Assembly (NCBI RefSeq): GCF_001269985.1
Contig: NZ_BBZB01000001.1
Span: 1,116,001-1,180,000 of the forward strand
Source of the DNA: Pseudoalteromonas sp. '520P1 No. 423'
Lineage (GTDB): Bacteria; Pseudomonadota; Gammaproteobacteria; Enterobacterales; Alteromonadaceae
Direction of reading: 5' to 3'
Length of the DNA stretch: 64,000 nt
The notes beneath the pieces are model-generated. The model did no database searches. It worked only from the letters and a program-made list of their open reading frames with translations, and was not told where the DNA came from. A program made the translations under genes and the position numbers. Of the stretch, positions 1 to 9,006 are shown one piece after another (position 1 is the stretch's first letter; each line of letters begins with the position of its first letter).

Positions 1-2
1 TT

Positions 3-683
3 AGAAATGAAGAGTCGGGCAAGCATCATAATCCGGAATTTTCAATGTTAGAATGGTATCGACCTGGTTTTGATCATTTTGACTTAATGGATGAAATTGA
101 TTCTCTCATGCAAGCTATTTTAAAGTGCGAAAAAGCACAGAGAATAACCTATCAAGCTGCTTTTGGATCTATATTTAATACAAACCCATTAACAGCTTCA
201 TTAGAAACACTGAAACAGCTTTGCGAACAACATGGTTTTGAAAACATAGCTAAAGACGAAACAGACAAAGATACCTTGTTACAGCTATTATTTAGTATGG
301 TTGTTGAACCAACAATAGGGCAAGAACAACCCTGTTTTATTTATGACTTTCCAGCATCTCAAGCAGCGCTTGCTAAAATAAACAAAGATAACCCACAAGT
401 AGCTGATAGATTTGAGCTGTATTTTAAAAATATGGAATTGGCTAATGGTTTTAATGAACTAACAGATGCCAATGAGCAGTTAAACAGGTTTGAAAGCGAT
501 AACTTAAAAAGAAAAGATATGGGCTTAGCTCAGGTGCCTGCGGATCTTAATCTAATAGATGCCTTAGCTTCTGGTATGCCTGAGTGTGCAGGTGTGGCTT
601 TAGGTATTGATAGATTAATAATGCTAGCGCTAGAGCAGAGTCAAATCAAAGATGTGATTAGCTTTGATATAGAGCGTGCTTAG
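3..683 (+). CDS. epmA: EF-P--(R)-beta-lysine ligase EpmA, C-terminal part
   Basis: Partial gene cut by the left window edge; the frame is open from base 3, well upstream of the first in-window ATG at 45. EpmA is a class II lysyl-tRNA-synthetase paralogue that attaches (R)-beta-lysine to a conserved lysine of elongation factor P. Seen here: the motif [13 protein letters not shown] at the very start, [17 protein letters not shown] after it, and a class II motif 3 ending in [11 protein letters not shown] near the C-terminus. It is too short at the C-terminal side for LysS, and no anticodon-binding domain is visible. The stop TAG is followed 14 nt later by a convergent gene. Confidence 0.93.
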   Translation, partial: RNEESGKHHNPEFSMLEWYRPGFDHFDLMDEIDSLMQAILKCEKAQRITYQAAFGSIFNTNPLTASLETLKQLCEQHGFENIAKDETDKDTLLQLLFSMVVEPTIGQEQPCFIYDFPASQAALAKINKDNPQVADRFELYFKNMELANGFNELTDANEQLNRFESDNLKRKDMGLAQVPADLNLIDALASGMPECAGVALGIDRLIMLALEQSQIKDVISFDIERA

Positions 684-697
684 ATTTATTTAACCGG

Positions 698-1399
698 TTA
701 ATTAGTCAGATCTTGAATAATACCTTTGGTTGTTGCTGGGTAATTAGTAAAAATACCATCAACACCTAAGGTCAGCATGGCTTTGATATCGTCTACTTTA
801 TCTAGAGTATAAGCGTAAACCTTTAAACCTCTTTTGTGAGCGTCAGAAACAAAATCCTGATTAATAAAATCTTTATCTAAATGGATACTAAAAGCATTTA
901 ATGTGCGAGCAAACTTAGCATACTCAAGAGGAATACTTGAGGTAAGCGCGCCTATTTTAATCCAAGGTAATTGCTGTTTTATAAATCTTAATTGGTGGTG
1001 ATCATAAGATGAAATGATTAAATTTTCTTGTGATATTTTACCGTTTTCAAGGTTGTTTTTAATATCTTCAACAAGTTGAGTTAAATCAAATGTATGTTTA
1101 AGCTCAATGTTTAATAAAGTTTGATTATTATTCCAATTTATTAGTTCTTGTAGGCTAGGGATTTGTTCGCCCATGCCAGCATCAAGTGCTTTTAATTGGT
1201 TTAAAGTGTAATTACTCACTTTACCTTGGCCATTGGTTGTTCTGTCTAACCATGAGTCATGAATAATGACATAGGCATCTTTAGCGCTATGTAAATCGAC
1301 TTCAATGCCATCTACTTCTATCTCTAAAGCCGCTTTTATCGCACTTTTGGTATTTTCAGGATAATTTCCACTGGCACCTCTGTGAGCAAATACTTTCAT
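698..1399 (-). CDS. Glycerophosphodiester phosphodiesterase (UgpQ-like)
   Basis: 233 aa, the usual size of a cytoplasmic GDPD. It would hydrolyse glycerophosphodiesters to glycerol 3-phosphate and an alcohol. The N-terminal HRGASGNYPENT holds the catalytic H6-R7, EVDLHSAKD gives the metal ligands E33 and D35, and H47-D48 is the second catalytic histidine region. There is no signal peptide, so it should act on glycerophosphodiesters already imported or released inside the cell. It is convergent with epmA and upstream of nothing obviously related (an EamA exporter follows on the same strand), so the symbol ugpQ is not assigned. Confidence 0.88.
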   Translation of the reverse strand: MKVFAHRGASGNYPENTKSAIKAALEIEVDGIEVDLHSAKDAYVIIHDSWLDRTTNGQGKVSNYTLNQLKALDAGMGEQIPSLQELINWNNNQTLLNIELKHTFDLTQLVEDIKNNLENGKISQENLIISSYDHHQLRFIKQQLPWIKIGALTSSIPLEYAKFARTLNAFSIHLDKDFINQDFVSDAHKRGLKVYAYTLDKVDDIKAMLTLGVDGIFTNYPATTKGIIQDLTN

Positions 1400-1544
1400 T
1401 TAACAATCAACTCCTTTTATTTAAACCCACCTTACATAAGCCTCTGGGGATTTACACTTCGTTGTTATGTTATCTTTTAAGTGAGTAACCATTACTGCGA
1501 TAACATGCCTAGAATTGAAAAACCCAATGCCTCTGAGTGGGAAC

Positions 1545-2441
1545 TTACTTAATACAACTGCCATTATTACTCGCTTTAGCTTTTTTTGCTTTATTAACCG
1601 ACCAAGTTTCATAAAAAGCCGCACTGACAACTAAAAAACCACCAATAAAGGTTGTTAAGCTTGGTCGCTCACTTAATAAGATAAAAGATAAAACGCAGCC
1701 GTATAGCGGTTGTAAACACGAGATTAAACCTGCGGTTGTTGCAGATAAATTTTGTAAACTTGAAGCAAATAATGAATGTGGTGCTGCCGTAAATATCACG
1801 CCAACTAACAGTATTAATAACCAATCAGTTTGTGTTACTTCAGATGGAGGCACTTCAACAAATAAACATAACATTAAACAAGCCACTAAAGTTTGATAAA
1901 GCATAGTGTGCGGGCCAGAATAATGCACAAAGTAATTTTTATGTAATACATTTCTTAAGGCAAAAAATACCGCAGATATCACACCGATTATTATGCCAAT
2001 TGTTACTTGGTTACCTAAACTGGCTTCAGGAATAAGTAAATAAATACCAAAAACAACCACACACGCTAGCATTAAATCTTTTAATTTAGGGCGCGTTTTA
2101 TTAAATAATGGCTCTAAAAAAATAGTGAAAACAGGGTAAGTAAAAAAAGCGATAATACCGATGGTTACGCCAGCCATTTGCATGCCAGTAAAATAAGTAA
2201 CCCAATGAATGCCAACAACAATACCTAATAAGATAGCAATGCCATAATCTTTTTTATTAGCGAGCTTTATTTTCTTTTTTGTTAGATATAATAAAATGAA
2301 TAAAGTAATAGCAGCGACTGCTGTGCGATAGACTGTAATATCTAAAGCAGGCATGCCTATTAGTTTAGAAAATAAAGCGGTACCACCAAACAAAAATACG
2401 GCAATGTGTAAATATATGAGGCTTTGGTTATGTGAATGCAT
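1545..2441 (-). CDS. EamA/DMT-family transporter
   Basis: Membrane protein of 298 aa with about ten hydrophobic segments arranged as two EamA repeats (first from about residue 10, second from about 145), the fold of drug/metabolite exporters in the inner membrane. Substrate cannot be told from sequence. The frame extends upstream to a TTG at 2492, but the ATG at 2441 is preferred because the first membrane segment begins a few residues after it (MHSHNQSLIYLHIAVFLFGG). No strong Shine-Dalgarno sequence is visible for either start, so the start is uncertain. The C-terminus is lysine and alanine rich. Confidence 0.85.
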   Translation of the reverse strand: MHSHNQSLIYLHIAVFLFGGTALFSKLIGMPALDITVYRTAVAAITLFILLYLTKKKIKLANKKDYGIAILLGIVVGIHWVTYFTGMQMAGVTIGIIAFFTYPVFTIFLEPLFNKTRPKLKDLMLACVVVFGIYLLIPEASLGNQVTIGIIIGVISAVFFALRNVLHKNYFVHYSGPHTMLYQTLVACLMLCLFVEVPPSEVTQTDWLLILLVGVIFTAAPHSLFASSLQNLSATTAGLISCLQPLYGCVLSFILLSERPSLTTFIGGFLVVSAAFYETWSVNKAKKAKASNNGSCIK

Positions 2442-2509
2442 TAATAAATGAATTTTTTTTCTTATCTTATGGGAGTCTAAATTACATAACAAGATGAAAA
2501 TTCATATAT

Positions 2510-3421
2510 TTATTTAAATTTTATATCTTTATAAAAAGGAAATTCTTTAAGTAGCCACCAAGCATCTTGAGTAGCTTGTAGATCTTGTTGATCGTTTTTT
2601 AATAAAAATAGCCTTTTACCGCCCCATTTACTTAATGGAAACAAGTGACTTGTAATAGGGTGATTTTCAAGTTTTGTTTTAAAGCTACCATCTTTTATTG
2701 CTTGCTTGAGACCATAACTGATTTGGCTTGCTAAGGCATAGTTTTTATTATCAACATAAAACCACATATTAAATGGATAAACTAATAAAAACTCGTCAAA
2801 TATAACCAATTTATTGCCCCACATTATTTGATACTTTTCTATTTCGCTGTAGCCTTCATGTATGCCCCTTGGAAAATAGTCACAACGTCCTTTTTCTAGC
2901 ATTTTGAAGTTAATTTCAAATTTATTAACCTTTAAAATTTTTAATTCCGCATTTTCTAAAATGGTGGTATCAGGCCAATGCTCTGCTTGGCAGGCGGTTA
3001 ATGTTTTTAATTGTTCCATAGTAGTGATGTTTGAAAACTTTTTTCTATCTGCTTTTCTGATAATGAGTGCGCGAACACCTAAAATACCACCAAGCAAATC
3101 TATTGGAATGGCGGTAAAGCTCTCTTCTCGTTCTTTATTGGCTCCGCCCCAAGTGATATCAAGATAAATTCTATTTTTTAGCATTCTGAACCAGCGACCC
3201 TGAGTCATAGAAATTGTGCTTAATACCAGTTGTGATTGGCCGTATTTGTCTTGAGATTTATCAAGTGCTAATTGGATGATGTCAGTAAAAAATAAGTGGG
3301 CAGTATCTGTATCAGATTGAGGTGCTATGGTTCGAACAATATTAAGCTTTTTATCAGCGGCATTATTATTTAAAGGTATTAAAAGCAATAAAGCACATAT
3401 CAAGGCAATTGAGAATTTCAT
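2510..3421 (-). CDS. Periplasmic substrate-binding-like protein of unknown ligand
   Basis: 303 aa from the ATG at 3421, which opens a clear signal peptide (MKFSIALICALLLLIPL ... NNNAADKK); a TTG start five codons upstream is less likely. The mature part has the look of a family 3 solute-binding protein: alternating alpha/beta segments, a GGILGVRALIIRK strand pair and late QISYGLKQAIKDGSFK, typical of the C-terminal hinge helix. Such stand-alone proteins in Alteromonadales often have no linked permease, and none is present here. The ligand is unknown. It lies between tRNA-Ala and the EamA gene, all on the minus strand. Confidence 0.7.
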   Translation of the reverse strand: MKFSIALICALLLLIPLNNNAADKKLNIVRTIAPQSDTDTAHLFFTDIIQLALDKSQDKYGQSQLVLSTISMTQGRWFRMLKNRIYLDITWGGANKEREESFTAIPIDLLGGILGVRALIIRKADRKKFSNITTMEQLKTLTACQAEHWPDTTILENAELKILKVNKFEINFKMLEKGRCDYFPRGIHEGYSEIEKYQIMWGNKLVIFDEFLLVYPFNMWFYVDNKNYALASQISYGLKQAIKDGSFKTKLENHPITSHLFPLSKWGGKRLFLLKNDQQDLQATQDAWWLLKEFPFYKDIKFK

Positions 3422-3520
3422 AATTGAAATAACCAAAACAAATTGTTTATTAAGTATAGGTTTTTTTTACAGGGTATTACTAGATTTTTTAGAAGTGTAT
3501 ATATTTATTTGATGAATAAG

Positions 3521-3596
3521 TGGTGGAGCTATGCGGGATCGAACCGCAGACCTCCTGCGTGCAAGGCAGGCGCTCTCCCAGCTGAGCTATAACCCC
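3521..3596 (-). tRNA. tRNA-Ala(TGC)
   Basis: A 76-nt cloverleaf including an encoded CCA end. The minus strand begins GGGGTTATAGCTCAGCTGG, the anticodon stem-loop CCTGC-CTTGCAC-GCAGG gives anticodon TGC, and the T-loop is GGTTCGATCC. The acceptor stem has G3:T70, the identity pair for alanyl-tRNA synthetase. It is a solitary tRNA, not part of an rRNA operon in this window. Confidence 0.97.
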
Positions 3597-3639
3597 ACAT
3601 TCCATCATTCAAGGTTACTGGTTGCCTTGAACGGTGCGT

Positions 3640-3668
3640 ACTGTATGTTTATTCATAACTTTGGTCAA
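3640..3668 (-). promoter_or_regulatory. Sigma-70 promoter of tRNA-Ala
   Basis: Read on the minus strand: -35 TTGACC (3668-3663), a 17-nt spacer, and -10 TACAGT (3645-3640). Transcription would start about 35-40 nt before the tRNA 5' end. The leader contains a TTCAAGG/CCTTGAA inverted repeat (about 3608-3631). Confidence 0.6.
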
Positions 3669-3890
3669 GTACTTTTTATTATTATTTTTTTGAATGTTTA
3701 AAAATAAAACAAAAGCTTTAAGTATGTTAGATAAAAACTTAAATCAAAAAAATGGTGCAGTTATGGTTATGAGCTTGATGAGAAATATTGGCAAAATACC
3801 ACTTTTAGAATATTAGGGCATTGTGTAGATTAGCGCTAAGGGTTAATGTAGTTAATGAAATCATAAGCAAAATTACAAAAGGGTTATTCA

Positions 3891-4277
3891 ATGAAAAAGG
3901 CTTTACCGATAATATTATTAACATTGTTATCTGGGTGCGCCAGTAAATCAGACATGCCCGCTTATGAAATTAATAATGAAAAGTTTATCGCTTCAACTGA
4001 AAATAAACAAAAGTCGTTTTCATATACGGTCTCAGTTAAACCTACGGGGGCAGTTGACCTGACCCCAACAAAAAATATGTCACGCAGTGCTTATAAAAAA
4101 TTACTGCTCACAGAGCGCTTTAGTGATTCTGGTGCGTTAAAATTAGAGCTAGAAGATAAAGCCGCTAACATGTTAGAAAAAGAGCTTAAAAAGCGCAGTT
4201 ATTGTGACAAAACTCACTCGATAGATGATGTAGTGTGGCGTGATTATAGTGTGAAATTAAGTGGTAAGTGTTTATAG
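3891..4277 (+). CDS. Small predicted lipoprotein, function unknown
   Basis: 128 aa. The signal peptide MKKALPIILLTLLSGC has a lipobox LSGC with lipidated Cys16, and Ala at +2 predicts outer-membrane sorting. The mature part is lysine rich and has two late cysteines (SYCDKTHS and the near-terminal SGKC) that could pair. I do not recognise a named family. It is preceded by about 220 bp with no visible gene between it and the tRNA promoter, and is followed by a convergent MFS gene. An AAGGG sits 10 nt before the ATG. Confidence 0.75.
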   Translation: MKKALPIILLTLLSGCASKSDMPAYEINNEKFIASTENKQKSFSYTVSVKPTGAVDLTPTKNMSRSAYKKLLLTERFSDSGALKLELEDKAANMLEKELKKRSYCDKTHSIDDVVWRDYSVKLSGKCL

Positions 4278-4328
4278 TAATACAACTCAGCTATTGGTCA
4301 AACAGTAGCTGAACCCTTCTTGTAAAAG

Positions 4329-5501
4329 TTATTCATATTCCAATAGTTGCTTATTTGATTTTAAATAACCTGAATATACTAACCCCAGTCCAAATATACA
4401 CACCAATAAAATAACCATTAAAAAAGCTGTTTTACCATGGCTTTGATAAACTAATCCGGGTAAAAATGACCCTAGCGCACCGCCAGAATAATAAAAAGAG
4501 ACATAAACACCATTTGTGACGCTAGCTGGTGCTTGGCTTATTTTGTTTACTAGCGGTGCTGAGATTGAGTGAATAATAAACATAGCGCCGCAAAAGAGTG
4601 AAAAAGCGGTAAAAAAGACAGGGAACTGATTTGGCATCATTAATACAATTGCGCTGCAATAAATGATGAAAATAATGCTCAATAATTTAAAAGGTATCTG
4701 GAATCTTTTAACTAAGAATGGTGTTAATAATGATGCAATAGCCCCAAATAGGTAGCCAATATATACTAAGCCTATATTGGCAGTATTTTGCATATTAAAG
4801 TCATGTTTTAAAATAAATGGTAGATAATTTAAAACTGCAGTAAAACAAAAGAACATACAAAAAATGGCACTATAAACTTTAAATAGCCCAGGTTGTTTTA
4901 AATTTTTAATGCCCGAAAGAATAGAGGGCGTTGCTTTATTTTGTGTCTTATTCTTGGTTGGGATATGTCCTTTAATATTAATTTTAATAAAAATAGCTAA
5001 GCTCAATAAGCTAATAGCGATTAGGTAATAAAAGCTCTGCCAATTAAAAAACTCAGTAAAGCTGGCTGCTAATAACCTGCCAAAAAAACCGCCAAGAATG
5101 GTACTACCAATATAGATGGTCATATTTTTTTGCAGCTGATCATTTTGATATGTTTGACCGATATAGCTTGTCATAGCTGTTAATGCCGCTGGTAGTAATA
5201 ACCCCTGTAACACTCTACAAAATAACAATAGCTCAAAGGTTTTTATAAAAGGAAATATGATGCAGGTAATCGCTAATAACATCATAGTATTTTTTAGTAT
5301 TTTCAAAGTATTTAGTTTTTGAAATATAAAACCATAAAACAGTGGTGCGATTGCTAAGGGGATCATAGTGGCAGTCATTAAACTACCAGCAGCGGCAGGG
5401 CTAACATTAAATGTGTTGGAAAATAAGGGCAGCAGTGGTTGTGGTGCATAAAGCACAAAAAAGATGAAAACAGAGCTGCACAATAAGTGAAAAAAATGCA
5501 T
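4329..5501 (-). CDS. MFS transporter (YnfM/AraJ-like exporter)
   Basis: 390 aa with about twelve membrane segments split by a basic, glutamine/lysine-rich central loop (around residues 180-195, GHIPTKNKTQNKATPSIL), the normal 6+6 MFS layout. The opening YAPQPLLPLFSNTFNVSPAAAGSLMT and the FCRVLQGLLLPAALTA helix resemble the YnfM branch of the drug:H+ antiporter group 1. The inner-membrane export substrate is unknown. It stands alone, convergent with the lipoprotein gene. Confidence 0.87.
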   Translation of the reverse strand: MHFFHLLCSSVFIFFVLYAPQPLLPLFSNTFNVSPAAAGSLMTATMIPLAIAPLFYGFIFQKLNTLKILKNTMMLLAITCIIFPFIKTFELLLFCRVLQGLLLPAALTAMTSYIGQTYQNDQLQKNMTIYIGSTILGGFFGRLLAASFTEFFNWQSFYYLIAISLLSLAIFIKINIKGHIPTKNKTQNKATPSILSGIKNLKQPGLFKVYSAIFCMFFCFTAVLNYLPFILKHDFNMQNTANIGLVYIGYLFGAIASLLTPFLVKRFQIPFKLLSIIFIIYCSAIVLMMPNQFPVFFTAFSLFCGAMFIIHSISAPLVNKISQAPASVTNGVYVSFYYSGGALGSFLPGLVYQSHGKTAFLMVILLVCIFGLGLVYSGYLKSNKQLLEYE

Positions 5502-5633
5502 AAGTTAGCTTTTACAATACTTAGAAATTAAACTGTGGATAGCTTAATCCTTTAAAACTTCAATACAAGGCTTTTAATTAATCAAAATGATTATTAAAAT
5601 AAGCGTATTCCATCTATATAGAGCATGATGATC

Positions 5634-6173
5634 ATGGGTTCATTACAAGACCAGCTATTAAAATCAGGTTTAACCACTGAACATAAAATTAAAGTGGCAA
5701 AAACAACTAAACGCAAGCAACAAAAAAAGAAGAAAAAAGGCGCAAGTAGCAATCCAAGCGACTTACAAAAGCATATTGAAAAAAATAAATTAGAGCAGCA
5801 GAAAAAAGCAGAAGCACTTAACCAAGCTAAAGTGATTGAGCAAAAAGAAAAAGAGCAAATAGCGCGTGTTAAACAGATTTTACAGCATCATAATCAATCA
5901 GAGATCAAAGGTGAGTTAACCTTTAACTTTACTTATGAAAATAAGATCAAAGATCTAGATGTAAATGAAGTTACAAAAAATGCACTGGCAAAAGGTCGCT
6001 TAGCAATATGTGTGCTTGAAGGCATTTTTTATGTATTAAATGATGAACCAGCTCGTAAAATAGCTGAAGTAGACGAAAAATATATCGTATTACATGCATT
6101 GCCTGAAGATGATAAAAAAGACGAAGATGATCCATATGCTGATTTTGAAGTGCCAGATGATTTGAACTGGTAA
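5634..6173 (+). CDS. yaiL: DUF2058 family protein, YaiL-like
   Basis: About 179 aa. It matches the YaiL/DUF2058 pattern: SLQDQLLKSGL at the start, then a long highly basic coiled region (residues about 20-85, rich in K, Q and E), a small beta domain with KGRLAICVLEG, and the conserved acidic tail DDPYADFEVPDDLNW. Earlier annotations call such proteins nucleoprotein or polynucleotide-associated; the biochemical role is not established. Three ATGs compete (5625, 5628, 5634); the last is chosen because family members begin just before SLQDQLLK. A terminator follows. Confidence 0.85.
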   Translation: MGSLQDQLLKSGLTTEHKIKVAKTTKRKQQKKKKKGASSNPSDLQKHIEKNKLEQQKKAEALNQAKVIEQKEKEQIARVKQILQHHNQSEIKGELTFNFTYENKIKDLDVNEVTKNALAKGRLAICVLEGIFYVLNDEPARKIAEVDEKYIVLHALPEDDKKDEDDPYADFEVPDDLNW

Positions 6174-6189
6174 TCGTAATTATAAAAAA

Positions 6190-6212
6190 GCCGCTTTAAG
6201 CGGTTTTTTTAT
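6190..6212 (+). terminator. Intrinsic terminator after the DUF2058 gene
   Basis: A CCGCT/AGCGG hairpin (6191-6203) is followed by seven T residues, starting 17 nt after the stop codon. Confidence 0.8.
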
Positions 6213-6308
6213 TTTAGATCATTGTAACATTCTAAAGCTTGTTTTAGACTTCTAAACATCTATCGTTAGTTTGACTGGCGATCCTAAATTTCAAGAAGAG
6301 ATCTCATC

Positions 6309-7076
6309 ATGTTTGAATTACCGCAATTAGATTTAAAAAATAAAGTTCCAGATGATGAATGGCAATTACGAATAGATCTCGCTGCGTGTTATCGACTTGC
6401 GCATTCATATGGTTGGGATGACACCATTTATACACATATCTCTGCACGACTTCCGGGTAAAGATGAGTACTTAGTTAATGCTTTTGGTCTTGCATTTGAT
6501 GAAATCACAGCGTCCAATTTAGTGAAGGTAAATTTACAAGGAGAGATTTTAGATGACTCACCATTTAAGATAAATCCTGCTGGTTTTACAATTCACAGTG
6601 CGATCCATGAAGTACGTGAAGATGCACATTGTGTGATTCATTTACATACTAATGAAACCATTGTTGTCTCAACCTTAGAGGATGGCTTACAACCTATTTG
6701 TCAGCATGCAATGTTTCCACTAAGTGCGATTGCTTATCATGACTATGAGGGTTTAGCGGTTAATGCAGCAGAAAAAGCACGTTTACAACAAGATTTAGGC
6801 AATGCCCATACTTTAATGTTGCCAAATCATGGCGCTTTAACTTTAGGGCCAACAGTGGGTGAAGCATTTATGCGTTGGGCTGATTTACAACGTGCGTGTG
6901 AAGTGCAAGTGATGGCACTTTCAACAGGAAAGCCGCTGATCCCAATAGCGGGAAATATTTTAGATACAGTTAAAACTCAGCAAAATAAAGTACATACAGG
7001 TAGTACAGGCGGTCAGGTTTCTTGGCCTGCTATGTTACGTAAAGCATATCGTTTAGATCCAAGTTTTGCTAAGTAA
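6309..7076 (+). CDS. Class II aldolase/adducin-family protein
   Basis: 255 aa. The fold family of L-fuculose-phosphate aldolase and L-ribulose-phosphate epimerase. Visible signatures: DTIYTHISARLPG (phosphate-binding loop region), the zinc-ligand pair in VIHLHTNET, and a third histidine in LPNHGALTLGP. Members without a phosphosugar partner act as decarboxylases or have unknown function, so no reaction is assigned. It probably forms an operon with the enolase-superfamily gene 61 nt downstream, which suggests both work on the same sugar acid or carboxylate. AAGAAGAG lies 7-14 nt before the start. Confidence 0.85.
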   Translation: MFELPQLDLKNKVPDDEWQLRIDLAACYRLAHSYGWDDTIYTHISARLPGKDEYLVNAFGLAFDEITASNLVKVNLQGEILDDSPFKINPAGFTIHSAIHEVREDAHCVIHLHTNETIVVSTLEDGLQPICQHAMFPLSAIAYHDYEGLAVNAAEKARLQQDLGNAHTLMLPNHGALTLGPTVGEAFMRWADLQRACEVQVMALSTGKPLIPIAGNILDTVKTQQNKVHTGSTGGQVSWPAMLRKAYRLDPSFAK

Positions 7077-7137
7077 ATTAAAGCTAAGCGCTGTATTTCA
7101 GGGCTTGACTCAATAATCAAATTAAATAGGAACAATC

Positions 7138-8313
7138 ATGAAAGTAACTCGCGTCGAAGTGTTTGATATCCATTGTCCAGATAGACCTGCTTGGACACCT
7201 GTTTTTGTTCGTATTCATACTGATGAAGGTATATCTGGTGTGGGTGAAGCGGGCCTAGCTTATGATTTAGGTCACAGTGCTGCAGCTGCGATGATTAAAG
7301 AGATGGCTGAAGCCTTTTTAATTGGTCATGACCCTTTCCAAACAGAAAAGCTATGGGCTCGTATGTTACGAGAAAGCTTTTGGGGCTTAGGCGGCGGACC
7401 AGTTGTGTATTCAGCTATGAGTGCATTAGATACTGCACTTTGGGATATTAAAGGTAAAGCGTTAGGTTTGCCTGTTTATCAACTTTTAGGTGGCAAGGTA
7501 AACGACAAATTAAGAACTTATGCATCGCAATTACAATTTGATTGGGATGACGAGTTTAAAGCACTAGTACAACCACAAGAATACGCTGAGGCGGCTTTAA
7601 AAGCGGTGGCAGAAGGTTACGATGCAGTTAAAGTTGATCCTATTATGTATAACAAAAATGGTGAAACTTATTATGATCGTACTAATATTATTCATCGTTC
7701 AGAAATGAAGTTATATCGTGCACGTATGCAAGCTATTCGTGAAGCAGTTGGCGATGAAGTTGATATTATTTTTGAATGTCATAGTTTACCTGGCGCAACA
7801 TCTGCAATTCAGTTAGGTGAAATTGCTGAAGAGTTTGACTGTATGTACTATGAAGAACCCGTAAATTACTTAAACCACTCGTTACATGCAAAAGTGGCTG
7901 ACAAAGTAAATGTGCCAATTGCGGGTGGTGAAAGACTTTATAATAGATGGCAAGTTCGTCCATACCTTGAAGATCAAAGTGTAGATGTACTGCAGCCTGA
8001 CATTGGTTTATGTGGTGGTTTTACAGAAACTAAAAAGGTATGTGATTACGCTGATATTTTTGATGTACGTATTCAAGCACATGTTTGTGGTGGTCCAGTT
8101 GCAACAGCTGCATCATTACATTTAGAAACTGCGATCCCTAACTTTTTAATTCATGAACATCATACTTATGCGATTAAAAAGTGGAATCGTGAATTATGTT
8201 TACAAGATCCGCAACCTAAAAATGGTTTCTTTGAAGTGTCTGAAGAGCCGGGTATTGGCATCGAACTGAATGATGAAGTGGTAATGCGCTCTCAAAGAGT
8301 TGAAATTAAATAA
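7138..8313 (+). CDS. Enolase-superfamily dehydratase/racemase (mandelate racemase family)
   Basis: 391 aa, full length for the family. Order: N-terminal capping domain (to about residue 125) with the SALDTALWDIKGKALGLPVYQLLGG hallmark (shown here as its two halves, SALDTALWDIKGKA and GLPVYQLLGG), then the TIM barrel. Candidate metal ligands are the acidic residues in IIFECHS, YYEEPV and GGERLY; a general acid/base histidine is in IQAHVCGGP. The basic residue at the second strand is in DAVKVDP. The architecture suits sugar-acid dehydratases of the mannonate or related subgroups, but substrate assignment is not possible by eye. It ends in a strong terminator. Confidence 0.86.
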   Translation: MKVTRVEVFDIHCPDRPAWTPVFVRIHTDEGISGVGEAGLAYDLGHSAAAAMIKEMAEAFLIGHDPFQTEKLWARMLRESFWGLGGGPVVYSAMSALDTALWDIKGKALGLPVYQLLGGKVNDKLRTYASQLQFDWDDEFKALVQPQEYAEAALKAVAEGYDAVKVDPIMYNKNGETYYDRTNIIHRSEMKLYRARMQAIREAVGDEVDIIFECHSLPGATSAIQLGEIAEEFDCMYYEEPVNYLNHSLHAKVADKVNVPIAGGERLYNRWQVRPYLEDQSVDVLQPDIGLCGGFTETKKVCDYADIFDVRIQAHVCGGPVATAASLHLETAIPNFLIHEHHTYAIKKWNRELCLQDPQPKNGFFEVSEEPGIGIELNDEVVMRSQRVEIK

Positions 8314-8342
8314 TTAAAGATAAATAATTATCTTGTAACTAA

Positions 8343-8379
8343 GTAAGGCCCATATTAATTTATGGGCCTTACTTGTTTT
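8343..8379 (+). terminator. Terminator after the enolase-superfamily gene
   Basis: A perfect 12-bp stem, GTAAGGCCCATA/TATGGGCCTTAC, with loop TTAAT or similar (8343-8372), is followed by TTGTTTT. Confidence 0.8.
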
Positions 8380-8412
8380 AGGTATGTTGGATTTTAAGGG
8401 AATACATCTTTT

Positions 8413-8967
8413 ATGAAAGATTACTCTATTAGTAATGGCTGTTTAAATGAGGTTGATTTTCATTGCTCGGCTCATTTTAATGAACGACCAGATGAGAATG
8501 ATATCTCTCTTTTAGTGGTCCATAATATTTCTTTACCGTCGGGAAAGTTTGGTAATTCATATATTGATGATTTATTTATGGGAGCACTTAATTGCAATGC
8601 ACATCATAGTTTTTCTGATTTAAAAGGTTTAGAAGTATCGGCGCATTGTTTAATAAAACGCTGTGGAGAAGTCATACAATATGTACCTTTTAATAAGCGT
8701 GCATGGCATGCTGGTGTATCAAGCTTTGATGGTGTAGATGGCTGTAATGATTTTAGTATTGGTATTGAATTAGAGGGCACAGATACGATTGCATATACTT
8801 CAATGCAGTATCAATCACTTAGCGCTATAGCAAAAATATTAATAAAGCATTATCCTAAGCTCACTAAAGCGCGTATCGTTGGTCATCAAGATATTGCACC
8901 AGGTAGAAAAACAGATCCTGGTGAAAGTTTTGATTGGTCATATTTTTATCAATTAATCGATTTATAA
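8413..8967 (+). CDS. ampD: 1,6-anhydro-N-acetylmuramyl-L-alanine amidase AmpD
   Basis: 184 aa cytoplasmic zinc amidase that cleaves the lactyl-peptide bond of anhydro-muropeptides during peptidoglycan recycling. Zinc ligands H37 (VVHNIS), H158 (GHQDIAPG) and D168 (KTDPG) have the spacing of the E. coli enzyme; K166 and the glutamate in GIELEG supply the catalytic residues. There is no signal peptide, as expected for AmpD rather than AmiD. ampE follows 39 nt downstream, the usual pair. No ampR or ampC is nearby, so a link to beta-lactamase control is not shown here. Confidence 0.95.
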   Translation: MKDYSISNGCLNEVDFHCSAHFNERPDENDISLLVVHNISLPSGKFGNSYIDDLFMGALNCNAHHSFSDLKGLEVSAHCLIKRCGEVIQYVPFNKRAWHAGVSSFDGVDGCNDFSIGIELEGTDTIAYTSMQYQSLSAIAKILIKHYPKLTKARIVGHQDIAPGRKTDPGESFDWSYFYQLIDL

Positions 8968-9006
8968 TCTCAAAGTACTTATGATTTACTGCTACCTAGG
9001 TGAACT

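Noticed and set aside
1421..1630. 69-codon minus-strand frame at the end of the EamA gene
   Set aside because: It overlaps the EamA coding end in another frame, lacks any domain pattern and has no ribosome binding site.
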